A DNA stretch of 64,000 nucleotides from Faecalibacterium duncaniae (GCF_010509575.1 NZ_CP048437.1:868001-932000), one strand, 5' to 3'. Positions 25,180-34,335 are shown, numbered from the stretch's first letter. The notes: generated by a model from the letters alone, not told the origin. Numbers and translations are program-made.

Positions 25180-25326
25180 ATGAGCTGCGGGAAAAAGGCT
25201 GCGGCGCAGATCGCGCTGCTGATGGCCGGAGTCGCCATGCTGTGCTTCGGCGTCTGGCGGGGCGAGGCGGCGACAGTGCTGAGCAAAGCAATCAAATTAT
25301 GTCTGGAGTGTGTGGGTATTGGGTAA
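25180..25326 (+). CDS. CD1871A-like small CXXC membrane protein
   Basis: A 48-residue protein with one hydrophobic helix (about 8-26), RGEAATVLSKAIKLC and the CLEC motif at residues 41-44, ending CVGIG. This matches the small CD1871A-type CXXC proteins that precede ferredoxin-like membrane proteins in clostridia. The ATG has AAAGGA nine bases upstream. The gene overlaps the next one by 17 bp. Its two cysteines could pass electrons or thiols to the partner; this is inferred. Confidence 0.82.
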   Translation: MSCGKKAAAQIALLMAGVAMLCFGVWRGEAATVLSKAIKLCLECVGIG

Positions 25327-26236
25327 AAAGTTTTCAGGCGTTTCGCAGACCATGTCCCGATTTCGGGGCTGGATACAGGCGGGTGCGACGCTACTGACCA
25401 ACCTGCACCTGCCGAACTTCTTCAAAGGAGGACTGTACCAAGGCACAGGGAAAACCGTTTGCGTGCCGGGGCTGAACTGCTACTCCTGTCCGGCGGCCTC
25501 CGGAGCCTGCCCCATCGGGGCGTTTCAGGCAGTGGTGGGCTCGTCCAAGTTCAGCTTCTCCTATTATATCACAGGCTTTCTCATTCTGCTGGGCGTGCTG
25601 CTGGGGCGCTTTATCTGCGGCTTCCTCTGTCCCTTCGGCTGGTTTCAGGAGCTGCTGCATAAGATCCCGACGAAGAAGCTCTCCACAAAGAAGCTCAAGC
25701 CCCTGACATACCTCAAGTACGCTGTCCTGCTGGTGATGGTCCTCCTGCTGCCGGCGTTCCTTGTGAACGACGTTGGCATGGGCGACCCCTTCTTCTGCAA
25801 ATACCTCTGCCCCCAGGGCGTGCTGGAGGGAGCCATCCCGCTGTCCCTCGCCAATTCCGGCATCCGGGCGGCGCTGGGCAAGCTGTTTACATGGAAGTTC
25901 AGCATCCTGCTGTCGGTGATCGTGCTGAGCGTACTGTTCTACCGTCCCTTCTGCAAGTGGCTATGCCCGCTGGGCGCGTTCTACGCCCTGTTCAACCGGG
26001 TGTCCCTTTTCCAGATGAAGGTGGACAAGAGTAAGTGCGTCTCCTGTGGGAAATGCGCCAGAGCCTGCAAGATGGACGTGGATGTGACGAAAACGCCCAA
26101 CCATACCGAGTGCATCCGCTGCGGGATGTGTATCCGTGCCTGTCCGACGAACGCCGTGTGCTTCCGCTACGGCTTCGGCGATGGAAAAGAGAAAGAAAAC
26201 GCAGCGACACTGCGAGAAAACAACAACAAAGCTTAA
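25310..26236 (+). CDS. NapH-like 4Fe-4S membrane protein
   Basis: A 308-residue membrane electron carrier. It has four or five membrane helices and cysteine clusters CGFLCPFGWFQE, CKYLCPQG and CKWLCPLGAF typical of NapH/NosR-type proteins. Two classical 4Fe-4S clusters (CVSCGKCARAC, CIRCGMCIRAC) follow at the cytoplasmic C-terminus. It likely moves electrons across the membrane to an extracytoplasmic thiol system such as the TlpA protein next door. The start is uncertain: GTG 25310, or TTG 25319, which is better spaced from GGAG. Confidence 0.88.
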   Translation: MWVLGKKFSGVSQTMSRFRGWIQAGATLLTNLHLPNFFKGGLYQGTGKTVCVPGLNCYSCPAASGACPIGAFQAVVGSSKFSFSYYITGFLILLGVLLGRFICGFLCPFGWFQELLHKIPTKKLSTKKLKPLTYLKYAVLLVMVLLLPAFLVNDVGMGDPFFCKYLCPQGVLEGAIPLSLANSGIRAALGKLFTWKFSILLSVIVLSVLFYRPFCKWLCPLGAFYALFNRVSLFQMKVDKSKCVSCGKCARACKMDVDVTKTPNHTECIRCGMCIRACPTNAVCFRYGFGDGKEKENAATLRENNNKA

Positions 26237-26248
26237 GGAGAAACGAAT

Positions 26249-27208
26249 ATGAATGTAAAGAAGATACTGGCTCTGATGCTGTGCGCGATGATGCTGCTCT
26301 CCCTTGCAGCCTGCGGCGCAAAGGGCAACGACAAGCAGGCGGATATGAGCGGAGACAGCTCCGCCATGACCGGCGAGCCGAAAACCGCCGAGGAGGCGCT
26401 CGCTCTGCACAAGGAGCTGCTGGAGCGGGAAAACGCGCTCCTGTCGGAAAATGCCGAACTCTGGGAGAAGGTGTTCATGGCGGCCGATAAGGGCATGACC
26501 ATGCAGGAGGACGGCAAAAACTACGGCGACTTCCTGCTGGATACCGTCGAGGCCGCTAAAGAGCAGTTCACCGACAAGGAGTATGCGTGGCTGAAGGAGT
26601 CAGCCACGGAGATCAGCAATATTGAAAACAAGCTGACCGAGTTGGAAGAGAAGTATCCCGAGATCATGCAGAAATCCATGGACGGCGATATGAGTATGCC
26701 AGCGGGCAGCGACACGAGCAACCCTCCCGACGACGGCAGTATGCAGAAGTTTCCTGCCTTTGAGGGGAAAGACCTGGATGGCAACACGGTGAAGAGCGAC
26801 GAGCTGTTCTCCGCCAACGCCGTCACCGTAGTGAATTTCTGGTTCACCACCTGCAATCCCTGCGTGGGAGAGCTTGCCGAGCTGGACGCACTGAATAAGG
26901 AACTTGCGGAGAAGGGCGGCTCCCTCATCGGTGTCAACACCTTCACGCTGGACGGCGACGAGGCAGCGATTTCCGAGGCGAAGGATGTGCTGGCCAAGAA
27001 GGGCGCCACCTATCAGAATGTGTATTTTGACTCAGATGGTGAGGCGGGAAAGTTTACTACCAACATCTTTGCTTATCCCACCACCTATGTGGTCGACCGC
27101 AGCGGCAATATCGTGGGTGAACCCATCGTAGGAGCCATCACAGAAAAGAAGCAGGCGGAGACGCTGCAAAAGCTCATCGAGCAGGCGCTCGCCGCCGATG
27201 TGGGCTGA
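26249..27208 (+). CDS. TlpA-like thiol-disulfide lipoprotein
   Basis: A 319-residue lipoprotein. The signal peptide ends in the lipobox LSLAAC. A charged helical region (about 45-145) with coiled-coil character comes next, then a TlpA/ResA-type thioredoxin domain with active site TTCNPC (Cys202, Cys205) and cis-Pro region AYPTTYVVD. It should reduce disulfides outside the membrane, fed by the NapH-like protein, and may serve methionine sulfoxide reductase. It is 12 bp behind the ferredoxin gene. Confidence 0.92.
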   Translation: MNVKKILALMLCAMMLLSLAACGAKGNDKQADMSGDSSAMTGEPKTAEEALALHKELLERENALLSENAELWEKVFMAADKGMTMQEDGKNYGDFLLDTVEAAKEQFTDKEYAWLKESATEISNIENKLTELEEKYPEIMQKSMDGDMSMPAGSDTSNPPDDGSMQKFPAFEGKDLDGNTVKSDELFSANAVTVVNFWFTTCNPCVGELAELDALNKELAEKGGSLIGVNTFTLDGDEAAISEAKDVLAKKGATYQNVYFDSDGEAGKFTTNIFAYPTTYVVDRSGNIVGEPIVGAITEKKQAETLQKLIEQALAADVG

Positions 27209-27220
27209 CCCGAGATTTAA

Positions 27221-27985
27221 AAAAGCGCCTGCTGTGCGCCGCTGCTGGCCTACTTCTATGTCATCGACCCCACGGTGCAAAACCGGCAGGGCAACGACCG
27301 CGGCAGCCAGTACCAGACCGGCGTTTACTTCACCAACGAAAGCGCGAGAGAGACGGTGAAGCGCATCGCGGAGATCGAGCGCGGCCGCAGCGAAAAATTC
27401 TTCGTGGAGATCGGCCCGCTCAAAAACTTCTATCCCGCCGAGGAATACCACCAGAACTACCTCGAAAAGAATCCGAACGGCTACTGCCACATCCCGCGCA
27501 CGGAGATGGAGCTCTTTTCCCGGCTGCGCATCGACCCGGGTGACTATCAGAAGCCAGCGGCGGAGTCCATCCGGGACAAGCTGACGGCGGAGCAGTACCG
27601 CGTCACGCAGGAGAGCGGCACGGAGCGCGCCTTCACAGGCGAGTTCTGGGACAAGTTTGAAAAGGGCATCTATGTGGATGTCGTCACCGCCGAGCCGCTC
27701 TTTTCCTCCACGGATAAGTACGAGAGCGGCTGCGGCTGGCCCGCCTTTACAAAGCCTATCGAGGGCCCCGCTGTGGTGGAAAAAGAGGATTTGAGCCACG
27801 GAATGCGCCGCACGGAGGTCAGAAGCCGCGCCGGAGACTCCCATCTCGGTCATGTGTTCACCGGCGATCCGGAGTCGCCCAACGGCGTGCGCTACTGCAT
27901 CAACAGCGCGGCCCTGCGCTTCGTCCCCTATGAAAAAATGGAGACCGAGGGCTACGGATACCTGCTGTACCTGTTTGAAAAATAG
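27221..27985 (+). pseudogene. MsrAB missing the MsrA catalytic half
   Basis: The frame enters in the middle of MsrA ([20 protein letters not shown], from about 27239) after an in-frame stop at 27218. It carries the MsrA C-terminal part and then a whole MsrB domain ([21 protein letters not shown] with the catalytic Cys). The first 60-70 residues of MsrA, with the catalytic GCFWG, are absent. The nearest possible start is GTG 27275, without a good ribosome site. MsrB might still be made. In related loci a full MsrAB follows the thioredoxin gene, so this is a recent loss. Confidence 0.85.
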
Positions 27986-28030
27986 GACGCAAACGGTCGG
28001 CAGTTCTCATGCAAGGAACTATCAGCACAT

Positions 28031-28072
28031 CACAGCATATCGGACTGCCACCGGGCAGTCCGATATGCTGTG
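28031..28072. repeat. 19-bp perfect hairpin
   Basis: CACAGCATATCGGACTGCC and its exact reverse complement around an ACCG loop, 45 bp behind the Msr remnant. There is no long T run. The rest of 27986-28400 holds nothing I can support as a gene. Confidence 0.7.
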
Positions 28073-28400
28073 AATGGAATTTTCCGACACTCTCAATGCC
28101 GGCATAACGATCTGCGCGGAGGAGAACGAAGAACATCTCTCTTAAGGAACTAATTCAAACTTATTGCTGTTAGCCGATGGATTCAGGTGTGCCAAAGCAT
28201 TGCAGGGCTGGAAGTATTCAGCTTCGGCTTCGGCAAAAGATGTGTAAAACAGAGAAGCGCCCGTATCAGCATTTAAAAGACTTCTTCGATTCCTCCTAAA
28301 TACGCATAAGGACTCACTCCAATCGAAATCGTATGACATTCTATCCCAAGTAGAGCAAATTCCGCCCCAAAAGCAAGCGGCATTTTGGGAATTATGCAAC

Positions 28401-28448
28401 AAAAAAGTCGAAAAGCACGATCTCCGTTCCCAAAGACCGTGCTTTTCG
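28401..28448 (-). terminator. terminator of DUF554 operon
   Basis: CGAAAAGCACG and CGTGCTTTTCG with T6 on the leftward strand, 15 bp behind the DUF554 stop codon. Confidence 0.85.
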
Positions 28449-28462
28449 GTAGATTTCGTGAT

Positions 28463-29158
28463 TTATCCCATCAGGGTCGTCCAGAGAAGGCTGAACGGCA
28501 TCACAAGGATGAGGGCAGGCATCAGATCCACCAATGGGACCGATTTGATCTTGGACACCCGGAAGCCAGCCGCCATCGTCAGGATACCGCCGCAGGCCGA
28601 GAGATCTGCGAACATGGCCGGGGTCAGCACACCGGCCAGCAGCTTACCGGCACCAAAGACGATGAACAGGATGATGACCTGCGGAATGGGGATCGCACAG
28701 ATGGCCGCACCCAGCGTCGAAGCGAAGATCATTGCGGTGAAGAAGTCCAGCACCGCTTTCGACATCAGTAGTGACGGGTCGCCGGTGATGCCCTCGGTCA
28801 GTGTGCTGTACCAGCCGAAACCGCTGCAACAGAACAGTGCCACTGCCGTGATGTAAAACTCCATGTCGATATGCTCGTCGCCAAGGTGCAGGGCTTTGAC
28901 GAGCTTATGGAAAAATTTGCTCGTCCAGTGTTCCAGATGCAAACTGTGTCCGATGGTAAAGCCCACCAGAATCGCCAGCACGACTGCCGTCATGCCGGAC
29001 GCCTTGATGATAGAATTGATGCCAATCGCAATGGAGCAGTAACCGAACAGGGTCGGCAGATTATCTTTCAGGTTCTGCGGTAAGATCTTTCCCAGACCCG
29101 TTCCCAGCAGACCGCCGAACAGCACAGCGGCACAGTTCGTCAAAACTCCAATTGGCAT
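28463..29158 (-). CDS. DUF554 family membrane protein
   Basis: A 231-residue protein with about six or seven hydrophobic segments and the DUF554 (YdfK-like) start MPIGVLTNCAAVLFGGLLG. The function of the family is not established; transport is often assumed. It is the last gene of the operon that includes the dehydratase, esterase and SLC13 permease, 25 bp behind the dehydratase. Confidence 0.88.
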   Translation of the reverse strand: MPIGVLTNCAAVLFGGLLGTGLGKILPQNLKDNLPTLFGYCSIAIGINSIIKASGMTAVVLAILVGFTIGHSLHLEHWTSKFFHKLVKALHLGDEHIDMEFYITAVALFCCSGFGWYSTLTEGITGDPSLLMSKAVLDFFTAMIFASTLGAAICAIPIPQVIILFIVFGAGKLLAGVLTPAMFADLSACGGILTMAAGFRVSKIKSVPLVDLMPALILVMPFSLLWTTLMG

Positions 29159-29183
29159 ACTTCTTCCTCACAGTTCTTTGTTT

Positions 29184-30329
29184 TTACCAGTCCTTCACTG
29201 CACCGTCAAAGGCACGGCGTGCGGCGTTGCTGCCACGCTCGTTGGCAGGATACAGCTCTTCTGCGTCGTCGGCCAGCTCGATGCCGATGCCGGGAGCCTC
29301 CGGGATAAGCATACAGCCGTTCTCGAACCGGAGCGGCTCTTTCACCATCTTGTCCTCAGCCCCGTTCAGGCAGAAGCCGGGCAGCTCCTGAATGCCAAGA
29401 TTGGGGATGGAGGCGCAGATCTGCAGGCAGGCCGCCGTGGACACGGGGCCCAGCGGGTTGTGCGGGATGACCAGCACATCGTGTGCTTCGGCCAATGCGC
29501 AGATCTTCTTGCTGGTGGTAATGCCGCCTACAGCGCAGACGTCCGGGCGGACATACTGGCAGGCATGGCGTGCCATCAGCACCTCGAACTCCCGCAGGTC
29601 GATGGCGCGCTCGCCGGTGGCGATGGGCACGCCCACCTTGCTGGCGACTTCGGCCATGGTATCCACGTTGTCAGGCGGCACGGGATCCTCAAGGATCATC
29701 GGGCGGTATGGCTCGACGGCACGGCCAAAGGCAACAGCCTCGGGCAGGGTCATGCCGCGGTGGACTTCCAGCACGAAATCAAAATCCGGACCGACAGCCT
29801 CACGGCAGACGCGCACCTTCTCCACTTCCCGCTCAATCCGGCTGGAGTAGAATTCACCCTTGCCGTCCGTGGAACTGGTGGGTCCGTTGCAGAAGATCTT
29901 CGCGGCCGTAAAGCCCATCTCCTGCAGCTGCTGGTACTGTTCCGCCAGCTTCTGGTTGTCCTCGGTCAGGTGCATGACCGAAGCGTAGACCCGCACCTTA
30001 TCGCGGGTCTTGCCGCCCAGCAGCTCGTAGACCGGAACGCCAAGAGCCTTGCCCTTGATGTCCCACAGTGCGATGTCGATGGCCGAGATCGCGCTCATGA
30101 TGACCGAGCCGCGGAAATAAACCGACCGCAGGAAATTCTGGTTGAAATCCTCGATGCGGAAGGGGTCTTTGCCGATGAGGTAATCCGCAAATTTTTCGAT
30201 GGCAGCTGCCGTCGCCTGCAGATAGCCCCAGTTTCCGGCCTCGCCCAGACCCACGATACCGGCATCGGTGTAGACCTGTACGAAGAGATAGTGCTTCGCA
30301 AAGCGCAGCTTTACGTCTGTAATTTTCAT
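29184..30329 (-). CDS. enolase-superfamily (mandelate racemase/MLE) dehydratase
   Basis: A 381-residue enzyme with the capping domain (1-120) and barrel of the mandelate racemase/muconate lactonising group, often sugar-acid dehydratases. Likely metal ligands and acid/base residues are in DFVLEVHRGMT, ILEDPVPPDN, TGERAID, YVRPDVCAVGG and VIPHNPLGP. The HRG in place of the usual DANxxW resembles the D-galactonate/D-mannonate-type subgroup. With an SLC13 anion permease and an esterase in the same operon, uptake and dehydration of a sugar acid or its ester is a reasonable guess. Confidence 0.9.
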   Translation of the reverse strand: MKITDVKLRFAKHYLFVQVYTDAGIVGLGEAGNWGYLQATAAAIEKFADYLIGKDPFRIEDFNQNFLRSVYFRGSVIMSAISAIDIALWDIKGKALGVPVYELLGGKTRDKVRVYASVMHLTEDNQKLAEQYQQLQEMGFTAAKIFCNGPTSSTDGKGEFYSSRIEREVEKVRVCREAVGPDFDFVLEVHRGMTLPEAVAFGRAVEPYRPMILEDPVPPDNVDTMAEVASKVGVPIATGERAIDLREFEVLMARHACQYVRPDVCAVGGITTSKKICALAEAHDVLVIPHNPLGPVSTAACLQICASIPNLGIQELPGFCLNGAEDKMVKEPLRFENGCMLIPEAPGIGIELADDAEELYPANERGSNAARRAFDGAVKDW

Positions 30330-30355
30330 AGTGCTTTTTCTCCTGTCACGTTACT

Positions 30356-31252
30356 TTATTGTAGATGCTCCCGAAAGAATTTGCAATGGGCATCCAGCGC
30401 ACGCTCCCAGCCGGGCGTCCGGTTGGTGGTAAAGCCGTGCATGGCTTCGGGGATACGCTGGGCAGTCACACAGACACCTGCCTTGATGAGCCGGAGTGCA
30501 AACGCCTCGGTATCGTCCCGCAGGCTGTCCTCTCCCGCCGAGAGGATCAGACAGTCTGGGAAGGTGCTGAGCGCGGCTTCGTCCGCCTTGATGGGCGAAC
30601 AGAGTGGCTGGGCCGGGTCTGCATCGCCCACATAAAAATCGGTGTACAGCTTTTCCGTGGCCGAACGCTTGACCCAGAAGGGATCCTGTTTCAGTTCCGG
30701 GGACAGGCGGTCAATGGGATTGACCGTGTTATCCACCGGGAAATATTCCATCAGCACACAGCAGGGATGCAGCTTGTGCGTCTCTGCATTCTGGATGCAG
30801 GCCGCCGCCACAAGGTTTCCGCCTGCGCTGTGACCTGCCAGTATGATCTTTTCCGGGTCAACGCCCAGCTCCTCGGCATGGTCGAAAGCATACTCCGCAA
30901 TGCCGTAGCTCTCGTGGACAGCCGCCGGGAATGCCTTTTCCGGTGCAAGGCAGTAATCCACATCCCAGACGAGGCAGTTCAGCCGCTCCATCAGGGTACA
31001 GCAGTAGCGGCGGTCACGGTCGGTGCGGCCTTTGATGAAACCGCCGCCATGGAAATTCAGCAGTAGTGCCGCTTTTGGGGGCAGGGTGTCCGGGCGTTCC
31101 TCAAAGACATGGATCTTACAGCCGTTTGCCGTCTTGATCCAGAGTTCGGTCTCTGTGCCGGGCAGGGCAGCCTGCTCTTCGGGGCTGACCGAGCCGAAGC
31201 GATCCCGGCTGCGGACTTGGTTTGCCATTGCGATTTTTTCTTCCAGAGTCAT
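30356..31252 (-). CDS. alpha/beta hydrolase (acetyl-esterase type)
   Basis: A 298-residue serine hydrolase of the hormone-sensitive-lipase group. The oxyanion motif NFHGGGF is near residue 66 and the nucleophile motif GHSAGG near 139. The acid is in the GEDSLRDD region and the histidine in MHGFT. There is no signal peptide, so it acts in the cytoplasm. It probably removes acyl groups from the substrate brought in by the SLC13 permease. Confidence 0.92.
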   Translation of the reverse strand: MTLEEKIAMANQVRSRDRFGSVSPEEQAALPGTETELWIKTANGCKIHVFEERPDTLPPKAALLLNFHGGGFIKGRTDRDRRYCCTLMERLNCLVWDVDYCLAPEKAFPAAVHESYGIAEYAFDHAEELGVDPEKIILAGHSAGGNLVAAACIQNAETHKLHPCCVLMEYFPVDNTVNPIDRLSPELKQDPFWVKRSATEKLYTDFYVGDADPAQPLCSPIKADEAALSTFPDCLILSAGEDSLRDDTEAFALRLIKAGVCVTAQRIPEAMHGFTTNRTPGWERALDAHCKFFREHLQ

Positions 31253-31273
31253 GGTAACAGCTCCCTCTCCCGA

Positions 31274-32569
31274 TCAGAATGCCGGGAAAACGGTCATGGT
31301 GTAGAAGATGTAGATGAACGGCAGGATCAGAGTGATGAGCGCGCCGCTCTTGAACAGGCTCTTGAGGTCGTAGCCGCCGTCAGCCATGCACATGGGAACG
31401 GCAGGCGTTGCCATCGGGGTGAGGAAGGCGGTCAGAGAAGCCGCATTCACCAGCAGAACAAGGCCGGTGGGGTTTGCACCCAGAGCGGAGCAGGTCAGCA
31501 GGCAGATGGGAATAAAGACAGCCGAGACGGAGCGGTTCAGCATGAACTGGGTCAGCAGGAAGGGCACAATGAAGAAGAGTGCGCCGAGGACGTAGTTATT
31601 GTGGGTGCCTCCGACAACATTGGCCAGTGCGCTGCCGATGAGATCGCCTGCGCCGGTGTTGGTCAGAGCCGTACCCAGAGCCAGCGAACCGACGAAGAGC
31701 ATCAGCATATCCCAAGGGATGTCGCGCAGGGCAGACTTGGAATCGACTACACCGAACAGAACCATCAGCAGGCTGCCGACCAACGCGACCGACCAAGTGG
31801 TGAGGTGGAGCTGAGAGGAGAAGATGAGGCAGAGGATGGTCACAAAGAAGATGACGATACCAATTTTATCGACCAACGGGCTGAGCTTTTCGGCCTGCTT
31901 GCCGGACTTTTTCTCTTTCAGAGCTTCGATGGGAATGATCGGCTGCTTCGGGGTGAATTTCGGGCCAAGGAACAGTGCCCAGAGAGGAACGACAATGAGG
32001 ACCGGCCAGGTGCCGATGGCACAGTCGATGGGGCGGATGCTCATACCAGCGAAGCCGTAGGTCTCGAGGAAGCCCGTGTACTGGCCTGCCATCTGGATGG
32101 CCGTTGCCAGAGGGAGGATGCCGCAGCAGGCCACGCAGACGACCATGACCGGGAACATATACTGCGAACGGCTGTGTCCGGTCTTATCGCAGAGCGCAGC
32201 CAGCAGCGGGCTGACGATGGCGTAAACGATCATCGGGCTGGCGATGAAGTTTGCCAGCAGAACGGCGATGAGGATGTAGCCGAAGTAAGCAGTCTTGAAG
32301 CTGCCGCGGGTCAGTTTCATGATGCCGTTGCACAGACTGTCGACCACAGAAGTGCGGCGGAAACCGGCTGCCACAACGAACATGGTCGCCATCAGCAGAG
32401 TGTTCACGTTCGAGAAGCCAGCCAGCGCACCGTTTGCGTCGATGCAGCCGGTAAAGTACAGCGCAGCAAGAGAGATCATTGCGGTAAGCCACATGGGGAT
32501 CTTGTTCAGCATATAGCTGACCAGCGTTGCCGCAAAGATCACCATACAGATGATCATTTGAGTGTTCAT
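31274..32569 (-). CDS. SLC13/DASS family anion permease
   Basis: A 431-residue membrane protein with about eleven helices and the two-repeat plan of the ion-transporter/DASS superfamily. SNVNTLLMATMFVVAAGF and the C-terminal counterpart LVNAASLTAFLTPMATPAVPM hold the SNT/NAA-like binding loops. Substrates are usually dicarboxylates or other organic anions moved with Na+ or H+. It is the first gene of the operon and is divergent from the AraC regulator. Confidence 0.88.
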   Translation of the reverse strand: MNTQMIICMVIFAATLVSYMLNKIPMWLTAMISLAALYFTGCIDANGALAGFSNVNTLLMATMFVVAAGFRRTSVVDSLCNGIMKLTRGSFKTAYFGYILIAVLLANFIASPMIVYAIVSPLLAALCDKTGHSRSQYMFPVMVVCVACCGILPLATAIQMAGQYTGFLETYGFAGMSIRPIDCAIGTWPVLIVVPLWALFLGPKFTPKQPIIPIEALKEKKSGKQAEKLSPLVDKIGIVIFFVTILCLIFSSQLHLTTWSVALVGSLLMVLFGVVDSKSALRDIPWDMLMLFVGSLALGTALTNTGAGDLIGSALANVVGGTHNNYVLGALFFIVPFLLTQFMLNRSVSAVFIPICLLTCSALGANPTGLVLLVNAASLTAFLTPMATPAVPMCMADGGYDLKSLFKSGALITLILPFIYIFYTMTVFPAF

Positions 32570-32654
32570 AAATGTTTTCCCTTTCCGTTATTGTTTCACG
32601 TTTTTCTCAACACTGAAGTCCGTTGCTGCCCGGGCAGGGGCTCGTTGTGGCTCT

Positions 32655-32683
32655 ATCTTAACAGAAAGTTCTTATTTTGTCGC
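32655..32683 (-). promoter_or_regulatory. promoter of SLC13 operon
   Basis: GCGACA (32683-32678), a 17-bp spacer and TAAGAT (32660-32655), about 85 nt before the permease start. Confidence 0.5.
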
Positions 32684-32871
32684 TGCAAATATTTGTGGAT
32701 TTTCTTCGAGTTCCGATTGGGCCGTCACCATCTTTGACAGAAGAATCGCAATCAAGCCTTCAAAAGCATCCAAACATTTTCCCTGTAAATTTTGTCAAAT
32801 ATCGGTTCCCTCACTTGTGCACTTTACTAAACAGTTCTTTCAAATCCCCCTCATTCATCCATAAATTCGAT

Positions 32872-32900
32872 TTGACACGACAAGTTTTTTGGATTATGCT
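32872..32900 (+). promoter_or_regulatory. promoter of AraC regulator
   Basis: TTGACA (32872-32877), a 17-bp spacer and TATGCT (32895-32900). The 400-bp divergent region 32570-32975 otherwise holds only AT-rich sequence where AraC sites would be expected. Confidence 0.75.
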
Positions 32901-32975
32901 AAGGTCAATGGGTTTCAGGCAAAAGCTTTTCTGAATTTTTGCCATAGGGAAAATATTTGGATTTGAGGTGTAAAA

Positions 32976-33911
32976 ATGGATTCCGCGAACTACGAACTCG
33001 ACCTTCCGCGCGAGAACATCCACATCCGCTGTTTTGCGCACAACATCATGAATTACCGCTACCACTGGCACGCAGACGACTACGAACTGAGCATCCTGCT
33101 CCACGGCGTGCAGTCCTACTGCCGCGGCTCCGAAAACAGCCTGCTGCATGAGGATGACGTGATCCTGACTGCCCCCGGCAATGGCCATGCCTCCATGACG
33201 CAGGCAGCAGATACCTGCGCCCTTGTTCTGCATTTTTCGGCCGCTGCATTCAAGCCGCTGGTCAAAAAGGGGATTGTGTATCAGTTCCCGTCCTGCCGTT
33301 CCACCGATGCCGACCGGTCTGAGCCGCGCTACCGGGTCATCCGGTTCTACGCCAGCCAGCTGTTCCGCATTTTACAGCAGGGCGGGCCATACGCCCAGCT
33401 TGCGGCCAAAGCCACCCTCGAGCTGCTCACCATCCATCTCTGCACCCAGTTCGAGCCAAAAAACTTCAACACCCTGCCGGAGGATCTTGAGCGGCGCGCC
33501 ATCGCCCGGCGGCTGCTGGAGTATGTGGAGGAACACTATACCTCCAAGCTGACGCTGGAAGATCTGGCTGACTATGCCCAGTACAACCGCACCTACGTTT
33601 CCACTCTGTTCAAGCAGATCGTCGGCATCAACTTTCACGAATACCTGACCCGGGTACGGTTCCAGCACGCCCTGAATGATCTTGCCATCACCAACGACAA
33701 CCTGACCGATATTGCCCTGCGGAACGGCTTTGCCGACCTCAAAACCTTCAACGCCCGGTTCCGCGCCACGCTGCAGCGCACACCGGCTGAATACCGCGCC
33801 AGCCTTTCCCCTGATCGGGTCGTAGACGGAATGACACGGCGTTTCCTCGCACCGGACGACCCCATCCTGCAGAAAAAGCTGGCCGAATACACCCACATCG
33901 GGATGCTATAG
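32976..33911 (+). CDS. AraC family transcriptional regulator
   Basis: A 311-residue regulator. An N-terminal cupin-like sensor (HWHADDYELSILLHG near residues 30-45) and a C-terminal pair of helix-turn-helix units (LTLEDLADYAQYNRTYVSTLFKQ, and LTDIALRNGFADLKTFNARFR) are present, followed by about 45 extra residues. GAGG precedes the ATG. It is divergent from the SLC13/esterase/dehydratase operon and most likely activates it when the substrate is present. Confidence 0.94.
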   Translation: MDSANYELDLPRENIHIRCFAHNIMNYRYHWHADDYELSILLHGVQSYCRGSENSLLHEDDVILTAPGNGHASMTQAADTCALVLHFSAAAFKPLVKKGIVYQFPSCRSTDADRSEPRYRVIRFYASQLFRILQQGGPYAQLAAKATLELLTIHLCTQFEPKNFNTLPEDLERRAIARRLLEYVEEHYTSKLTLEDLADYAQYNRTYVSTLFKQIVGINFHEYLTRVRFQHALNDLAITNDNLTDIALRNGFADLKTFNARFRATLQRTPAEYRASLSPDRVVDGMTRRFLAPDDPILQKKLAEYTHIGML

Positions 33912-33924
33912 GGCAGAATATTGA

Positions 33925-34083
33925 TCTACGCTTCTGCGGCAGTACGACCTCGCTTCCGGTGGACCGTACACTTACTGCTCCATCCGTGGCAAACTTTTCA
34001 ACTGCACCTGCTGTACAAGGGACGAAGCCCAGCGGCTGTGTGAAGATTGGCTCGTAAAACAGGACCGCTGCTATATAAACTAA
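33925..34083 (+). pseudogene. remnant of an accessory gene
   Basis: About 52 codons without a start codon or ribosome site that nevertheless read like protein: YDLASGGPYTYCSIRG, then CTCCTRDEAQRLCEDWL, ending CYIN. I do not recognise the family. The frame opens after a TGA and runs to TAA. It is most likely the tail of a mobile-element gene left behind next to the tRNA-Arg array. Confidence 0.45.
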
Positions 34084-34133
34084 AAAACACCGTCGAGGAA
34101 GCCTCCCAAATGGGAAGATTCCTCGGCGGTGTT
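34082..34133 (-). terminator. terminator behind 51-residue gene
   Basis: AACACCGCCGAGGAA pairs (one G-T) with the matching TTCCTCGACGGTGTT on the leftward strand, followed by T6. It directly follows the small gene's stop codon. Confidence 0.75.
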
Positions 34134-34136
34134 CGT

Positions 34137-34292
34137 TTATCGGGTCTGGGTTTTCTCGGTGTTTTCTTTTTCCTCCGCAAAAAATCGTTCTACGTTTTTC
34201 TGTGCCCGGACCAGTTCTTGCATCTCGTTCCGTGCCTTGCGGTAGTCCGGGTAGCGGATACCGTCCATCGTGACGGTCAGAACTTTTTTCAT
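34137..34292 (-). CDS. small charged protein, 51 residues
   Basis: A short gene with a perfect AAAGGAGG at 34308-34301, eight bases before the ATG, and a terminator right behind it. The protein begins MKKVLTVTMDGIRYPDYRKA and ends in a charged helix rich in Glu and Lys. I do not recognise it; the form (small, helical, charged) is common for accessory genes of integrative elements. A minus-strand hairpin terminator upstream (34336-34388) isolates it. Confidence 0.6.
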   Translation of the reverse strand: MKKVLTVTMDGIRYPDYRKARNEMQELVRAQKNVERFFAEEKENTEKTQTR

Positions 34293-34335
34293 CGGTAAAC
34301 CCTCCTTTGACGGATTCGGGAAGTTCAGCCCGAAA

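Noticed and set aside
28142-28402. 86-codon minus-strand frame before the DUF554 terminator
   Set aside because: No ribosome site, and it overlaps the terminator; the sequence has no protein-like features.
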